From positions 4,357,327 through 4,421,326 of the forward strand of contig NZ_CP050191.1 of NCBI RefSeq assembly GCF_011745145.1: a stretch of DNA of 64,000 bases, written 5' to 3'. Both the position numbers and the translations under genes were made by a program. Of the stretch, positions 45,595 through 55,488 are shown one piece after another (within the stretch, counting starts at the first letter, position 1; each line of letters opens with the position of its first letter). The DNA is from Mycobacterium sp. DL440. GTDB taxonomy: Bacteria > Actinomycetota > Actinomycetes > Mycobacteriales > Mycobacteriaceae. Under the pieces are notes generated by a model, which was given only the letters and a program-made list of their open reading frames with translations, searched no databases and had not been told where the DNA came from.

Positions 45595-46473
45595 CTAATC
45601 GTTCTTGTGCGGAACGCCGAGGCCGTCAGCGAGCCGCTGCAAGGCCACCTGGGCCAGCGGAAGATCCACTCCTACAACATCACCCAGGCCGATGGCCAGG
45701 CTCAGATCCTTTTCCCCCAACCCGCGGGTGTGGGTGAAGGCGTCGTAGAGCCAATGATCCGGGGCCAGCTCGGCCATGTTCTCGCGCACGATGATGGCAC
45801 CCGGCCCACTGGTCAACGCATCGGTGTGACGCACCACGCGGCCCAGTGCGCCGAGGTCCAGTCCAGCCGCCTCGGCCAGCTTCATCGCCTCACACGCCGC
45901 AGCGTAGGAGGTGAAGGTCAGCATGTTGCGGGCCAGCTTCATCCGGGTACCGGCACCGGGATCGCCGGCATGGATCACCATCGAGCCGAACTGCTTGAGC
46001 GCCGGCTTGATCCGCTCATAGACGGGCCGATCGGCGCCGACCATGATGGCCAGCTCACCCTTCTCGGCAGCCGCGCCGCCACCGCTGACCGGGGCGTCCA
46101 CGACGTGGATGCCCTGGGGCTTGTACTGGTCGGCGAGCTCCGCGGCGGTGGTGTCGCTGATCGTCGAGTGGATCACAATCACCGTTTCCGGCTTCACCTT
46201 TGGTGCCAGCTCGGCGATCACCGAACGCACCTGCTCGTCGTTGAGCACCGTGATGCTGATGATGTCCGCGTCGGCGACGTCGACCACGTTGTCTGCCAAC
46301 GTCCCGCCGAGTTCCCCGAAAGGTGCCATCGCATCAGCCCGCACGTCGTACACGATGAACCCACCCGGCCATTCGGCCAGGCGTTTGGCCATCGGGGCAC
46401 CCATGTTGCCCAGGCCGATGTAGCCGTACACAGTGCTGGTCGGCTCCTCGCGTAAGCGCTCGTCGGTGCTCAT
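45595..46473 (-). CDS. 3-hydroxyisobutyrate dehydrogenase-family enzyme (Rv0770 type)
   Basis: A 292-residue beta-hydroxyacid dehydrogenase. The NAD(P)-binding start is YGYIGLGNMGAPMAKRLAEW, the substrate loop DAPVSGGGAAAEKGELAIMV and the catalytic lysine region GAGTRMKLARNMLTFTSYAA. The ATG at 46473 overlaps the upstream SDR stop by 4 nt (ATGA). Substrate may be a hydroxyacid made by the SDR/AldA pathway; that is inference. Confidence 0.92.
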   Translation of the reverse strand: MSTDERLREEPTSTVYGYIGLGNMGAPMAKRLAEWPGGFIVYDVRADAMAPFGELGGTLADNVVDVADADIISITVLNDEQVRSVIAELAPKVKPETVIVIHSTISDTTAAELADQYKPQGIHVVDAPVSGGGAAAEKGELAIMVGADRPVYERIKPALKQFGSMVIHAGDPGAGTRMKLARNMLTFTSYAAACEAMKLAEAAGLDLGALGRVVRHTDALTSGPGAIIVRENMAELAPDHWLYDAFTHTRGLGEKDLSLAIGLGDVVGVDLPLAQVALQRLADGLGVPHKND

Positions 46474-47222
46474 GACCGGATGATCTGTCCGCCGTCGACG
46501 TTGAAGATCTGGCCGGTGATCCACTTGGCCTGATCGCTCAGCAGGAACAGGCACATACCGACGAGGTCTTCCGGCTGTCCCATGCGCGACAAGGGGATTC
46601 CCTTGACGATGTCGTCGACCATCTCCTTGGGCGTGGTGGTGCGGTTGGCCTCGGTGTCGATCGGGCCGGGCGCGATGGCGTTGATGCGGATGTTCTGTCC
46701 GCCGAGCTCGCGCGAGAGCTGCTGGGTGAGGCCGTTGATGCCGACCTTGGCCAGACCGTAGTAGTTGGCGTACAGCCACGCCGCGGTCGAGGACTGGTTG
46801 ACGATCGCCCCGCCGCCGCGCTTGGCCATCTTGCGGTACACCGCGCGGGTGCACACCAGCGCGCCATCGAGGTTCACGCTCATGAACTTCTTGTAGTAGT
46901 CCCAGTCGACGGTAAGCAGGAAGTCCAGCTTCATCCCGCCGAAGATCGCGGCGTTGTTCACCAGGTAGTCGATGCCGCCGAACTCCGAAAGCGTCTGCGC
47001 GGCCATGTCCTTGGCCGAGTCGATGTCGGAGACGTCGACTCGCACCGCCAGGGCATTGCCGCCCTCACCCTTGATGCCGTCGGCAACCTTCTGCGCGCCC
47101 TCGGTGTTGATGTCGGCCACCACGACCGCCGCACCCTCACGTGCCAGCGCCTCGGCGTAGGCCTGGCCGATTCCGCCACCGGCCCCGGTGACAATCGCTA
47201 CCTTCTCGTCAAACTGTCCCAT
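46470..47222 (-). CDS. Short-chain dehydrogenase/reductase (Rv0769 type)
   Basis: A 250-residue classical SDR. Cofactor motif VAIVTGAGGGIGQAYAEALA with VVVADINTEGA favours NAD(H). The NNAAIFGG strand is present, as is the catalytic set: Ser in VNQSSTAAWLY and YxxxK in ANYYGLAKVG. Substrate-loop region APGPIDTEANRTTT. It ends in the start of the hydroxyisobutyrate-dehydrogenase-like gene and is 83 bp downstream of aldA, with a hairpin in the interval. Confidence 0.93.
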   Translation of the reverse strand: MGQFDEKVAIVTGAGGGIGQAYAEALAREGAAVVVADINTEGAQKVADGIKGEGGNALAVRVDVSDIDSAKDMAAQTLSEFGGIDYLVNNAAIFGGMKLDFLLTVDWDYYKKFMSVNLDGALVCTRAVYRKMAKRGGGAIVNQSSTAAWLYANYYGLAKVGINGLTQQLSRELGGQNIRINAIAPGPIDTEANRTTTPKEMVDDIVKGIPLSRMGQPEDLVGMCLFLLSDQAKWITGQIFNVDGGQIIRS

Positions 47223-47245
47223 GTCTTATTCCTTTCCCGCCCAGC

Positions 47246-47292
47246 GGCCAGTTATCGCACGGTTTTCGCGAGATTGCGTGTCACAACTGGCC
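47246..47292. repeat. Intergenic inverted repeat between aldA and the SDR
   Basis: GGCCAGTT (47246-47253) and AACTGGCC (47285-47292) form a perfect 8-bp stem. An inner CGCA/TGCG pair extends symmetry around GGTTTTCGCGAGAT. There is no T tract. It lies within the operon and could be an mRNA processing or attenuation hairpin, or a copy of a dispersed palindromic repeat. Confidence 0.7.
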
Positions 47293-47305
47293 ACTCGGCA
47301 CCTCC

Positions 47306-48775
47306 CTAGTTGGCCAACGTGGCGATGGTCTTGATTTCGGTGTATTCCTCAAAGCCGGCCAGGCCCATCTCGCGGCCGACCCCGGATTGCTTGTAGCCGC
47401 CGAACGGGGCATCTGCCGAGTACCAGATGCCGCCGTTGACGTTGACGGTGCCGACCCGCATGCGAGCGGCCACGGCCTGGGCGCGTTCGTCGTCACCGGA
47501 GAACACCGTGCCGGACAGCCCGTACGGCGAATCGTTGGCGATGCGCACCGCGTCGTCGTCGCCGTCGTGGGCGATCACGGTCAGCACGGGCCCGAAGATC
47601 TCCTCGCGGGCCACCCGGGCGTCGTTGTCCAGGCCGGCGATCACAGTCGGCTCGATATAGAACCCGGTGTCCAGATCTGCCGGACGTCCACCGCCGCAGG
47701 CGAACCGGCCACCTTCCTGCAGAGCGAGATCCAGGTAGGACTGGACCCGGTCGCGCTGGCGCGCCGAGATCAGCGGCCCGCAGACGGTGCGCTTGCTGTT
47801 GGGATCGCCCGGCTTGATCCCGCCCAGCGTGGCGGCGGCGATCTCGACTGCCTCGTCGTAGCGTGCCCGCGGCACGACCAGGCGGGTGGTGATCGCGCAG
47901 CCCTGACCGGCGTGCATGGCAACCGTGAAGGCCGACATTGAGCAGGCCCCAGCCAGGTCGGCGTCATCGAGCACCAGGAATGCCGACTTGCCGCCAAGCT
48001 CCAGGAACACCTTCTTGATGGTCAGCGCCGCGTCAGTCATCACGGCGCGCCCGGTTGCGGTCGATCCGGTGAACGAAACCATGTCCACCCGAGGATCTTT
48101 GGACAGCAGCGCTCCCACCGAGTGATCGCTGGAGGTGACGATGTTGATCACACCAGCCGGGAAGTCGGTCTGCTCGGCGATGATCTGGCCGATGGCCGCA
48201 GCCGCCCACGGAGTGTCGGGAGCCGGTTTGAGGATCAGGGTGTTACCTGCAGCCAGGGCCGGGCCGACCTTGGCCAGGTTGATCTGGTGCGGAAAGTTCC
48301 ACGGGGTGATCGCACCGACGACGCCGACGGCTTCGCGCGCGATCTTGCGATTGGTCGGGATGCCCTGAGGAGTGGCGTAGCCGAGATCGGTGGTCCATTC
48401 GTAGTTCTCGGCGGCATCGGCCGAAAAAGCCAGGTCGTCGATGGGGCCTTCCAGATGCGCACCGGCGGTGAGCATGCGCGGGGCGCCCACCTCCGAAATC
48501 GTCAGTTCCCGAAGGTCTTCCAGGTTTTCGCGCAACGCGTCGCGCAGCTGACGCAGGCAGCGCACCCGCAGCGCGTGGTTCGTCGACCAATCGGTGTCAT
48601 CAAATGCCCGACGCGCGGCGTTAATGGCGTTGCCCATGTCCTCGGCGTTGGCGTCGGCGGCGACGCCGAGCACCTCCTCGGTGGCGGGATTGACGGTCTC
48701 GAATGTTCCGCCGCCCCCGGCGACGAGCTTGCCGTCGATAAGCAGTTGACTCTGGCGATCGGCCAGTACCGGCAT
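47306..48775 (-). CDS. aldA: NAD-dependent aldehyde dehydrogenase
   Basis: A 489-residue ALDH, same length as Rv0768. The ATG at 48775 (MPVLADRQSQLLIDGKLVAG) follows GGAG in the loop of a small GTGAA/TTCAC inverted repeat. Motifs: PWNFPHQINLAKVGPALAAG (cofactor), VSFTGSTATGRAV, the general base Glu in LELGGKS and the nucleophile Cys in AGQGCAITTR. First gene of an operon with SDR, hydroxyisobutyrate dehydrogenase, CMD and an unknown gene. It is divergent from the tetR-cyp123-cyp51 operon across a 188-bp region with two palindromes. Confidence 0.95.
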   Translation of the reverse strand: MPVLADRQSQLLIDGKLVAGGGGTFETVNPATEEVLGVAADANAEDMGNAINAARRAFDDTDWSTNHALRVRCLRQLRDALRENLEDLRELTISEVGAPRMLTAGAHLEGPIDDLAFSADAAENYEWTTDLGYATPQGIPTNRKIAREAVGVVGAITPWNFPHQINLAKVGPALAAGNTLILKPAPDTPWAAAAIGQIIAEQTDFPAGVINIVTSSDHSVGALLSKDPRVDMVSFTGSTATGRAVMTDAALTIKKVFLELGGKSAFLVLDDADLAGACSMSAFTVAMHAGQGCAITTRLVVPRARYDEAVEIAAATLGGIKPGDPNSKRTVCGPLISARQRDRVQSYLDLALQEGGRFACGGGRPADLDTGFYIEPTVIAGLDNDARVAREEIFGPVLTVIAHDGDDDAVRIANDSPYGLSGTVFSGDDERAQAVAARMRVGTVNVNGGIWYSADAPFGGYKQSGVGREMGLAGFEEYTEIKTIATLAN

Positions 48776-48799
48776 CGGTGAACTCCACTTCACGAATTC

Positions 48800-48813
48800 T
48801 GGACAACTGTCCG
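48800..48813. promoter_or_regulatory. Palindromic operator candidate 1 (aldA side)
   Basis: TGGACA-AC-TGTCCG: GGACA/TGTCC inverted repeat with a 2-nt centre, 24 bp upstream of the aldA start. It is the same motif as at 48957-48970, which supports a common regulator, most simply the TetR encoded at 48964. Confidence 0.65.
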
Positions 48814-48956
48814 GCTGTCTCGTCTCGAACGATAGCCGCAGACAATGTCGAGCCGCAAGGGCGTCCCCCGGCCCTGTTCACTCCGTATCAAAATGACCAG
48901 TTCATCCTAGCCTTTCCGGACCCACACTTGCTGAACCTCGGCATCGTCGGATAACT

Positions 48957-48970
48957 TGGACATGTGTCCA
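48957..48970. promoter_or_regulatory. Palindromic operator candidate 2 (tetR side)
   Basis: TGGACA-TG-TGTCCA is a perfect 6-bp inverted repeat with a 2-nt centre and overlaps the GTG start of tetR, a position suited to autorepression. It shares TGGACA-N2-TGTCC with the aldA-side site. Confidence 0.7.
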
Positions 48971-49575
48971 GCGATGCCGTGTCTGCAGTCACAGAACCCG
49001 CTCCGGAGCCAGAGAAGGAATCGCCGCGCAACCGCCGGCAGGAAGAAACCTTCCGCAAGGTCCTGACCGCCGGAACCGAGATGCTGCGCGAATCGTCCTA
49101 TGCCGATCTGACGGTGCGCGCGGTTGCCGCACGCGCCGGCGTCGCGCCGGCCACGGCCTACACGTACTTCTCGTCGAAGAACCACCTGATCGCCGAGATG
49201 TACCTGGACCTCGTCAGCCGATGCCCCTACTTCACCGACGTGAACAACTCCATGACCGCCCGGGTCGATGCGGCGCTGCGGGCACTGACCCTCGTCGTCG
49301 CCGACGAGCCCGAGGTCGCGGCCGCCTGCACCACAGCCCTGCTGGGCGGCGGCACCGATCCCGCGGTGCGCAAGGTGCGCGACCGTATCGGCGCCGAGAT
49401 CCACAAACGCATCCGTTCGGCCGTCGGACCGGACGCCGATTCCCGCATCGTCTCCGCCCTGGAGATGACGTTCTTCGGTGCGCTGGTCAATGCCGGCAGC
49501 GGCGCCTTCACCTATCGCCAGATCGCCGACCGTCTGACCTACGTGGTCGGGTTAATCCTGGGAGAAGACAAATGA
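48964..49575 (+). CDS. TetR-family regulator of the cyp51 region (Rv0767c type)
   Basis: A 203-residue regulator with a disordered Glu/Pro-rich head (EPAPEPEKESPRNRRQEETF), helix-turn-helix LTVRAVAARAGVAPATAYTY then FSSKNHLIAEMYLD, and a helical ligand domain. Start GTG at 48964 lies within the TGGACATGTGTCCA palindrome. The stop overlaps the cyp123 ATG by 4 nt, so it is the first gene of the P450 operon. Confidence 0.92.
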   Translation: MSSDAVSAVTEPAPEPEKESPRNRRQEETFRKVLTAGTEMLRESSYADLTVRAVAARAGVAPATAYTYFSSKNHLIAEMYLDLVSRCPYFTDVNNSMTARVDAALRALTLVVADEPEVAAACTTALLGGGTDPAVRKVRDRIGAEIHKRIRSAVGPDADSRIVSALEMTFFGALVNAGSGAFTYRQIADRLTYVVGLILGEDK

Positions 49576-50774
49576 GCTTGAACACCGTCGATCTGATCCT
49601 CGACCCGTACGACTACGACTTCCACGAAGACCCGTATCCGTACTACCGCCGACTGCGCGACGAGTCACCGCTGTATCACAACGAGGATCTCAAGTTCTGG
49701 GCGTTGTCCCGGCACAAGGATGTGGTCGCCGGTTTCCGCAACAGCGTCACTCTGTCCAACAAACACGGCGTCTCGCTGGACCCGATCTCGCGCAATGACG
49801 AAGCCCACCGGGTGATGTCATTCCTCGCCCTCGACGATCCCGGCCATCTCCGGTTGCGCACGCTGGTCTCGAAAGGTTTCACCCCGCGCCGCATTCGCGA
49901 ACTGGAGGGCCGGGTCACTGAGATCGCCCACCAGCACCTGGACATCGCGTTGCAGAGCAACAGCTTCGACTACGTCGACGACTTCGCCGGCAAGCTCCCG
50001 ATGGACGTCATCTCCGAACTGATGGGCGTGCCCGACGAAGACCGGGCCCACATCCGGGCGCTGGCCGACGCCGTGATGCACCGCGAGGACGGCGTCGCCG
50101 ACGTGCCCGATTCGGCCATCGCCGCATCCGGCGAGCTGCTGGTCTACTACGCCGACATGGTCAAGCAACGCAGGAAGAATCTGACCGACGACCTCACCTC
50201 GGCACTTGTCGAAGCCGAGATCGACGGCGACAAGCTCACCGACGACGAGATCATGGCGTTCCTGTTCCTCATGGTGGTCGCGGGCAACGAGACCACCACC
50301 AAACTTCTTGCCAACGCCGCATATTGGGGCCACAAGAACCCCGAACAGCTGGCTCCGGTGTTCGACAACCACGACTTGGTCGTGCCATGGGTCGAGGAGA
50401 CCCTGCGCTATGACGCCTCCAGTCAGATCCTGGCCCGTCTGGTCACCGAAGACCAGACGTACTACGACACCACCGTTCCCGCCGGCGATGTGCTGGTCCT
50501 GTTGATCGGCTCGGCCAACCGCGACGAACGGGTCTTCGATAATCCCGATGAGTACCGGATCGACCGCGAGATCGGTCCGAAGCTGGTGAGTTTCGGCAGT
50601 GGTGCCCACTTCTGCCTCGGCGCGCATCTGGCACGCATGGAGGCCCGGGTGGCACTGACCGAGTTGTTCAAACGAATCCGCGGATACGAAATAGATGAAT
50701 CCGCGGCCGTGCGGGTGCATTCCAGTTCCGTACGAGGATTCGCGCACCTGCCCATTGCGGTGTCCCACCGCTGA
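49572..50774 (+). CDS. cyp123: Cytochrome P450, CYP123 family
   Basis: A 400-residue P450 (Rv0766c type): N-terminal DLILDPYDYDFHEDPYPYYR, I-helix FLFLMVVAGNETTTKLLANA, K-helix VEETLRYDASSQI and haem loop SFGSGAHFCLGAHLARME with thiolate Cys348. It starts in the tetR stop codon (ATGA) and is followed by an SDR and cyp51. Substrate unknown; operon context suggests lipid or sterol oxidation. Confidence 0.93.
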   Translation: MSLNTVDLILDPYDYDFHEDPYPYYRRLRDESPLYHNEDLKFWALSRHKDVVAGFRNSVTLSNKHGVSLDPISRNDEAHRVMSFLALDDPGHLRLRTLVSKGFTPRRIRELEGRVTEIAHQHLDIALQSNSFDYVDDFAGKLPMDVISELMGVPDEDRAHIRALADAVMHREDGVADVPDSAIAASGELLVYYADMVKQRRKNLTDDLTSALVEAEIDGDKLTDDEIMAFLFLMVVAGNETTTKLLANAAYWGHKNPEQLAPVFDNHDLVVPWVEETLRYDASSQILARLVTEDQTYYDTTVPAGDVLVLLIGSANRDERVFDNPDEYRIDREIGPKLVSFGSGAHFCLGAHLARMEARVALTELFKRIRGYEIDESAAVRVHSSSVRGFAHLPIAVSHR

Positions 50775-50801
50775 AACCCATCACAGATTAAGGCACGCTA
50801 A

Positions 50802-51611
50802 ATGGCCCGTTTCGAACCCCATCCCGACCGCCGACCCGCCATCGTGGCCGGCGCGTCGTCAGGCATCGGCGCCGCCACGGCGACCGAGCTGGCCGCGCAC
50901 GGCTTCCCGGTCGCCCTCGGCGCACGCCGCGTCGAGAAATGCCAGGAGCTGGTTGACGAGATCAAAGCCGGTGGCGGTCAGGCGATTGCATTGCCGCTCG
51001 ACGTGACTGACGCCGAGTCGGTCAAGTCGTTCGTGCATGGTGCCACCGAGGCGCTCGGGGACATCGAACTGCTGGTGGCCGGTGCCGGTGACACCTTCTT
51101 CGGTCAGCTACACGAGATCAGCACCGACGAATTCGAGAATCAGATCCAGATTCACCTGATCGGTGCCAATCGCCTTGCCACCGCGGTGCTTCCGGGCATG
51201 GTGGAACGCCGGCGCGGCGACATCATCTTCGTCGGCTCCGACGTGTCCCTGCGGCCTCGGCCGTACATGGGCGGCTATGGCGCGGCCAAAGCCGGCCTGC
51301 TGGGCATGGCCAAGACCCTGCAGATGGAGCTCGAGGGCACCGGTGTGCGCGCCTCTGTGGTCCATCCAGGACCTACCAAAACCTCCATGGGCTGGAGTGC
51401 GCCCATGGACAAGGTCGGCGAGATGCTCGAGGACTGGGCCAAGTGGGGCCAGGCTCGGCACGACTACTTCCTGCGCGCAGCCGATCTCGCGCGGGCCATC
51501 ACCTTCGTCGCGGAAACCCCGCGCGGAGGCTTCATCGCCGAACTGGAGATTCAGCCCGAAGCTCCGCTCGCCGACGTCAAGGATCGCCAGAAGCTGAAAG
51601 TGGAAGGCTGA
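50802..51611 (+). CDS. Short-chain dehydrogenase (Rv0765c type)
   Basis: A 269-residue SDR. Cofactor loop AIVAGASSGIGAATATELAA with ALGARRVEK favours NADP(H). The usual NNAG is LLVAGAGDTF; catalytic Ser in IIFVGSDVSLRPRP and the YxxxK pair in GGYGAAKAG. Between cyp123 and cyp51 on the same strand, it may act on sterol intermediates made by the P450s, by inference from position. Confidence 0.92.
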   Translation: MARFEPHPDRRPAIVAGASSGIGAATATELAAHGFPVALGARRVEKCQELVDEIKAGGGQAIALPLDVTDAESVKSFVHGATEALGDIELLVAGAGDTFFGQLHEISTDEFENQIQIHLIGANRLATAVLPGMVERRRGDIIFVGSDVSLRPRPYMGGYGAAKAGLLGMAKTLQMELEGTGVRASVVHPGPTKTSMGWSAPMDKVGEMLEDWAKWGQARHDYFLRAADLARAITFVAETPRGGFIAELEIQPEAPLADVKDRQKLKVEG

Positions 51612-51619
51612 GAAGGATA

Positions 51620-53198
<1,579 letters not shown>

Positions 53199-53200
53199 CA

Positions 53201-53740
53201 ATGGCGTCACGCGAAGAACTAGAAGCCTGGTCCGACCGCTGGCTCAAGGCCAATCAGGATGCCGAGAAGGCCGGAGACTGGAAGCCGCTGGCCGACTTCT
53301 ACACCGAAGATGCGACCTACGGCTGGAACATCGGCCCCAAGGAAGACGTGATGTGCGTCGGGCGCGATGAGATCCGCGATGTGGCCCTGGGCCTTGAGAT
53401 GGAGGGCCTGGAGAACTGGGTCTACGAGTACCAGCGGGTGCTGATCGACGAGAAGCAGAACGAGATCGTCGGTTTCTGGAAGCAGATCGCCAACAAGTCC
53501 GACGGCACCCGCGACGAGATCTACGGCATCGGCGGCAGCTGGTTCCGGCTCAACGATCAACTGCTCATCGAGTGGCAGCGGGACTTCTTCGACTTCGGCC
53601 ACGTGGCGAAGGGGTACGGGAAGCTCATCGAGTCCGGCGACCTCACCCCGACGATGCAGAAGCGCATCGAGCGTTCGCTGTCCGGGGAGAAGCTGCCCGG
53701 CTACTACCCACTCGGTAACGCTCCGGTCAAAATCTGGTAG
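53201..53740 (+). CDS. NTF2/SnoaL-like fold protein (Rv0762c type)
   Basis: A 179-residue protein starting MASREELEAWSDRWLKANQD, with the cone-shaped NTF2-like pattern DWKPLADFYTEDATYGWNIG, VLIDEKQNEIVGFWKQIANK and YGIGGSWFRLNDQLLIEWQR. The ATG at 53201 has AGAAGGA six bases upstream; an ATG at 53195 overlaps the ferredoxin stop (ATGA) and could be used instead. Last gene of the cyp51 operon. Function unknown. Confidence 0.86.
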   Translation: MASREELEAWSDRWLKANQDAEKAGDWKPLADFYTEDATYGWNIGPKEDVMCVGRDEIRDVALGLEMEGLENWVYEYQRVLIDEKQNEIVGFWKQIANKSDGTRDEIYGIGGSWFRLNDQLLIEWQRDFFDFGHVAKGYGKLIESGDLTPTMQKRIERSLSGEKLPGYYPLGNAPVKIW

Positions 53741-53747
53741 CTCCCGG

Positions 53748-53763
53748 CCAAGCAGTTGCTTGG
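53748..53763 (+). promoter_or_regulatory. Small inverted repeat after the cyp51 operon
   Basis: CCAAGC-AGTT-GCTTGG, 7 bp after the stop at 53740. A G-rich rather than T-rich tract follows, so it is at best a weak or factor-assisted terminator. Confidence 0.4.
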
Positions 53764-53789
53764 GGGTGGGTGTGACCCACGCAACTAAT

Positions 53790-53818
53790 GGCTCTAGTCT
53801 GTGGTCAACGGCTCTAGT
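53790..53818. repeat. Direct repeat GGCTCTAGT upstream of adhB
   Basis: GGCTCTAGT occurs at 53790-53798 and 53810-53818, a 20-nt period, ending 14 bp before the adhB ATG. Two half-sites on the same helix face could bind a regulator. Confidence 0.5.
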
Positions 53819-53832
53819 GGAAGGCACACGCG

Positions 53833-54966
53833 ATGAAGACCAAAGGCGCTCTCATCTGGGAGTTCAACCAACCGTGGACGATCGAGGAGATCGAGATCGG
53901 TGACCCCGTCAAGGACGAGGTCAAGATTCAGATGGAAGCCGCGGGCATGTGCCATTCGGACCACCACCTGGTGACCGGCGACATCCCGATGGCGGGTTTC
54001 CCGGTGCTCGGCGGCCACGAAGGTGCGGGCATCGTGACCGAGGTCGGCCCCGGCGTCGACCACCTCCAGCCCGGCGATCACGTCGTGCTGTCGTTCATCC
54101 CATCTTGCGGCGAGTGTCCGGCCTGCCAGGAGGGCCTGCGGAACCTGTGCGACCTGGGCGCCCTCCTGCTCTCGGGGACCGCGGTCTCCGACGGCACCAA
54201 CCGCATCCACGCCGTCAAGAATGGCCAGCCGGTCATCCCGATGACCCTGCTGGGCACGTTCAGCCCATACATGGTGGTGCACAAGAGCTCGGTGGTGAAG
54301 ATCGACCCGTCGATCCCGTTCGAGGTGGCCTGCCTCGTGGGTTGCGGTGTCACCACCGGCTACGGCTCGGCCGTCCGCAGCGGTGACGTCCGCCCGGGTG
54401 AGGACGTCGTCATCGTCGGTGTCGGCGGTGTCGGCACCGGCGCGCTGCAGGGCGCCCTGGCCGCCGGCGCCCGCAACGTCTTCGCAGTCGACCCGGTCGA
54501 GTTCAAGCGCGACAATGCGCTCAAGTTCGGTGCCACCCACGCCTACCCGGACATCTTCTCCGCGATGGCCGGCGTCGCCGAGGTCACCCAGGGCCGGATG
54601 GCGCACAAGACGATCGTCACCGTCGGTGAGCTCAAAGGCGAGGACATCGACCACTACATGAACATCACCGCCAAGGGCGGCACCGTCGTGGCCACCGCGG
54701 TCGCCAACATGGCCGAGAACGACGTGAAGCTCAACTTGTCGATGCTGACGCTGCTGCAGAAGCGCCTGCAGGGCACCATCTTCGGCGGCGGCAACCCGCA
54801 CCACGACATTCCGCAGCTGCTGAGCATGTACAAAGCGGGCCGGCTCAACCTGGACGACATGGTGACCCGGCAGTACAAGCTCGAGCAGATCAACGACGGC
54901 TACGCCGACATGCTCGAGGGCCGCAACATCCGCGGCGTCATCCGCTACACCGACGCCGATCGCTGA
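53833..54966 (+). CDS. adhB: Zinc-dependent alcohol dehydrogenase, NDMA-dependent type
   Basis: A 377-residue medium-chain dehydrogenase close to Rv0761c. Catalytic zinc site: GMCHSDHHLVTGDIP and GGHEGAGIVTEVG. The structural zinc has four cysteines in SCGECPACQEGLRNLCDLG. Coenzyme domain GVGGVGTGALQGALAAGARN. The family of nicotinoprotein/NDMA-dependent alcohol dehydrogenases is linked with mycofactocin in other actinobacteria; that assignment here is by resemblance. It lies 92 bp after the cyp51 operon with its own leader. Confidence 0.94.
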   Translation: MKTKGALIWEFNQPWTIEEIEIGDPVKDEVKIQMEAAGMCHSDHHLVTGDIPMAGFPVLGGHEGAGIVTEVGPGVDHLQPGDHVVLSFIPSCGECPACQEGLRNLCDLGALLLSGTAVSDGTNRIHAVKNGQPVIPMTLLGTFSPYMVVHKSSVVKIDPSIPFEVACLVGCGVTTGYGSAVRSGDVRPGEDVVIVGVGGVGTGALQGALAAGARNVFAVDPVEFKRDNALKFGATHAYPDIFSAMAGVAEVTQGRMAHKTIVTVGELKGEDIDHYMNITAKGGTVVATAVANMAENDVKLNLSMLTLLQKRLQGTIFGGGNPHHDIPQLLSMYKAGRLNLDDMVTRQYKLEQINDGYADMLEGRNIRGVIRYTDADR

Positions 54967-54984
54967 TCCCACACCAGTTGCCCG

Positions 54985-55041
54985 CGAAACGGCATTCCAG
55001 CAGGAAAAGGTCGAGTGACCTCCTGCCGGAATGCCGTTTCG
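54985..55041. repeat. Long perfect-like hairpin between adhB and the Rv0760c-type gene
   Basis: The left arm (54985-55005, CGAAACGGCATTCCAGCAGG plus A) pairs with the right arm (55021-55041) over 21 bp with a single mismatch, around a 15-nt loop. It ends 22 bp before the next start codon. No T tract, so not a standard terminator. Confidence 0.9.
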
Positions 55042-55062
55042 GCATATCTAGGAAGGAATTTC

Positions 55063-55488
55063 GTGACCGAGACATCCACTGAGACACCCGTCGTCGTCGC
55101 TTCGCGATCGTCGTGGAAATGCGTGCAGTCCGGTGACCGTGAGGGCTGGCTGGCGCTCATGGCCGACGACATCCTCGTCGAGGACCCGATCGGTGAGGCT
55201 GTCACCAACCCCGACGGCACCGGCGTGCGTGGCAAGGAAGCGCTCGGCGCTTTCTACGACACCAACATCGGGCCCAACGAGCTGACCGTCACGTGCGAAG
55301 AGACGTTCCCGTCCAGCTCGCCGAGTGAGATCGCCTACATCCTGGTGTTGCGCACCAAGTTTCCCAACGGGTTCACCGCCACCGTGCGCGGCGTCTTCAC
55401 CTACAAGGTGAACGACGAAGGGCTGATCACCAACCTGCGTGGCTACTGGAACATCGGCGCCATGGTGTTCGCGCAGGAAGAGAGCTGA
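55063..55488 (+). CDS. Ketosteroid-isomerase-like NTF2-fold protein (Rv0760c type)
   Basis: A 141-residue protein from a GTG at 55063, with GGAAGGA (55051-55057) upstream. WKCVQSGDREGWLALMADDI, LVEDPIGEAVTNPDGTGVRG and RGVFTYKVNDEGLITNLRGY match Rv0760c, a structurally known Delta5-3-ketosteroid-isomerase-like protein that binds steroids. Position next to adhB and the CYP51 block is conserved. Its stop is at 55486-55488, and a following SDR probably begins at the overlapping CTG. Confidence 0.92.
   Translation: MTETSTETPVVVASRSSWKCVQSGDREGWLALMADDILVEDPIGEAVTNPDGTGVRGKEALGAFYDTNIGPNELTVTCEETFPSSSPSEIAYILVLRTKFPNGFTATVRGVFTYKVNDEGLITNLRGYWNIGAMVFAQEES

Noticed and set aside
38465..48963. KstR-type operators (TnnAACnnGTTnnA) for the P450 genes
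   Set aside because: The spacers 38465-38565 and 48776-48963 were read for AACnnGTT cores and none was found.
53741..53832. A strong intrinsic terminator after the cyp51 operon
   Set aside because: The CCAAGC/GCTTGG stem is short and is followed by G-rich sequence, not T residues.
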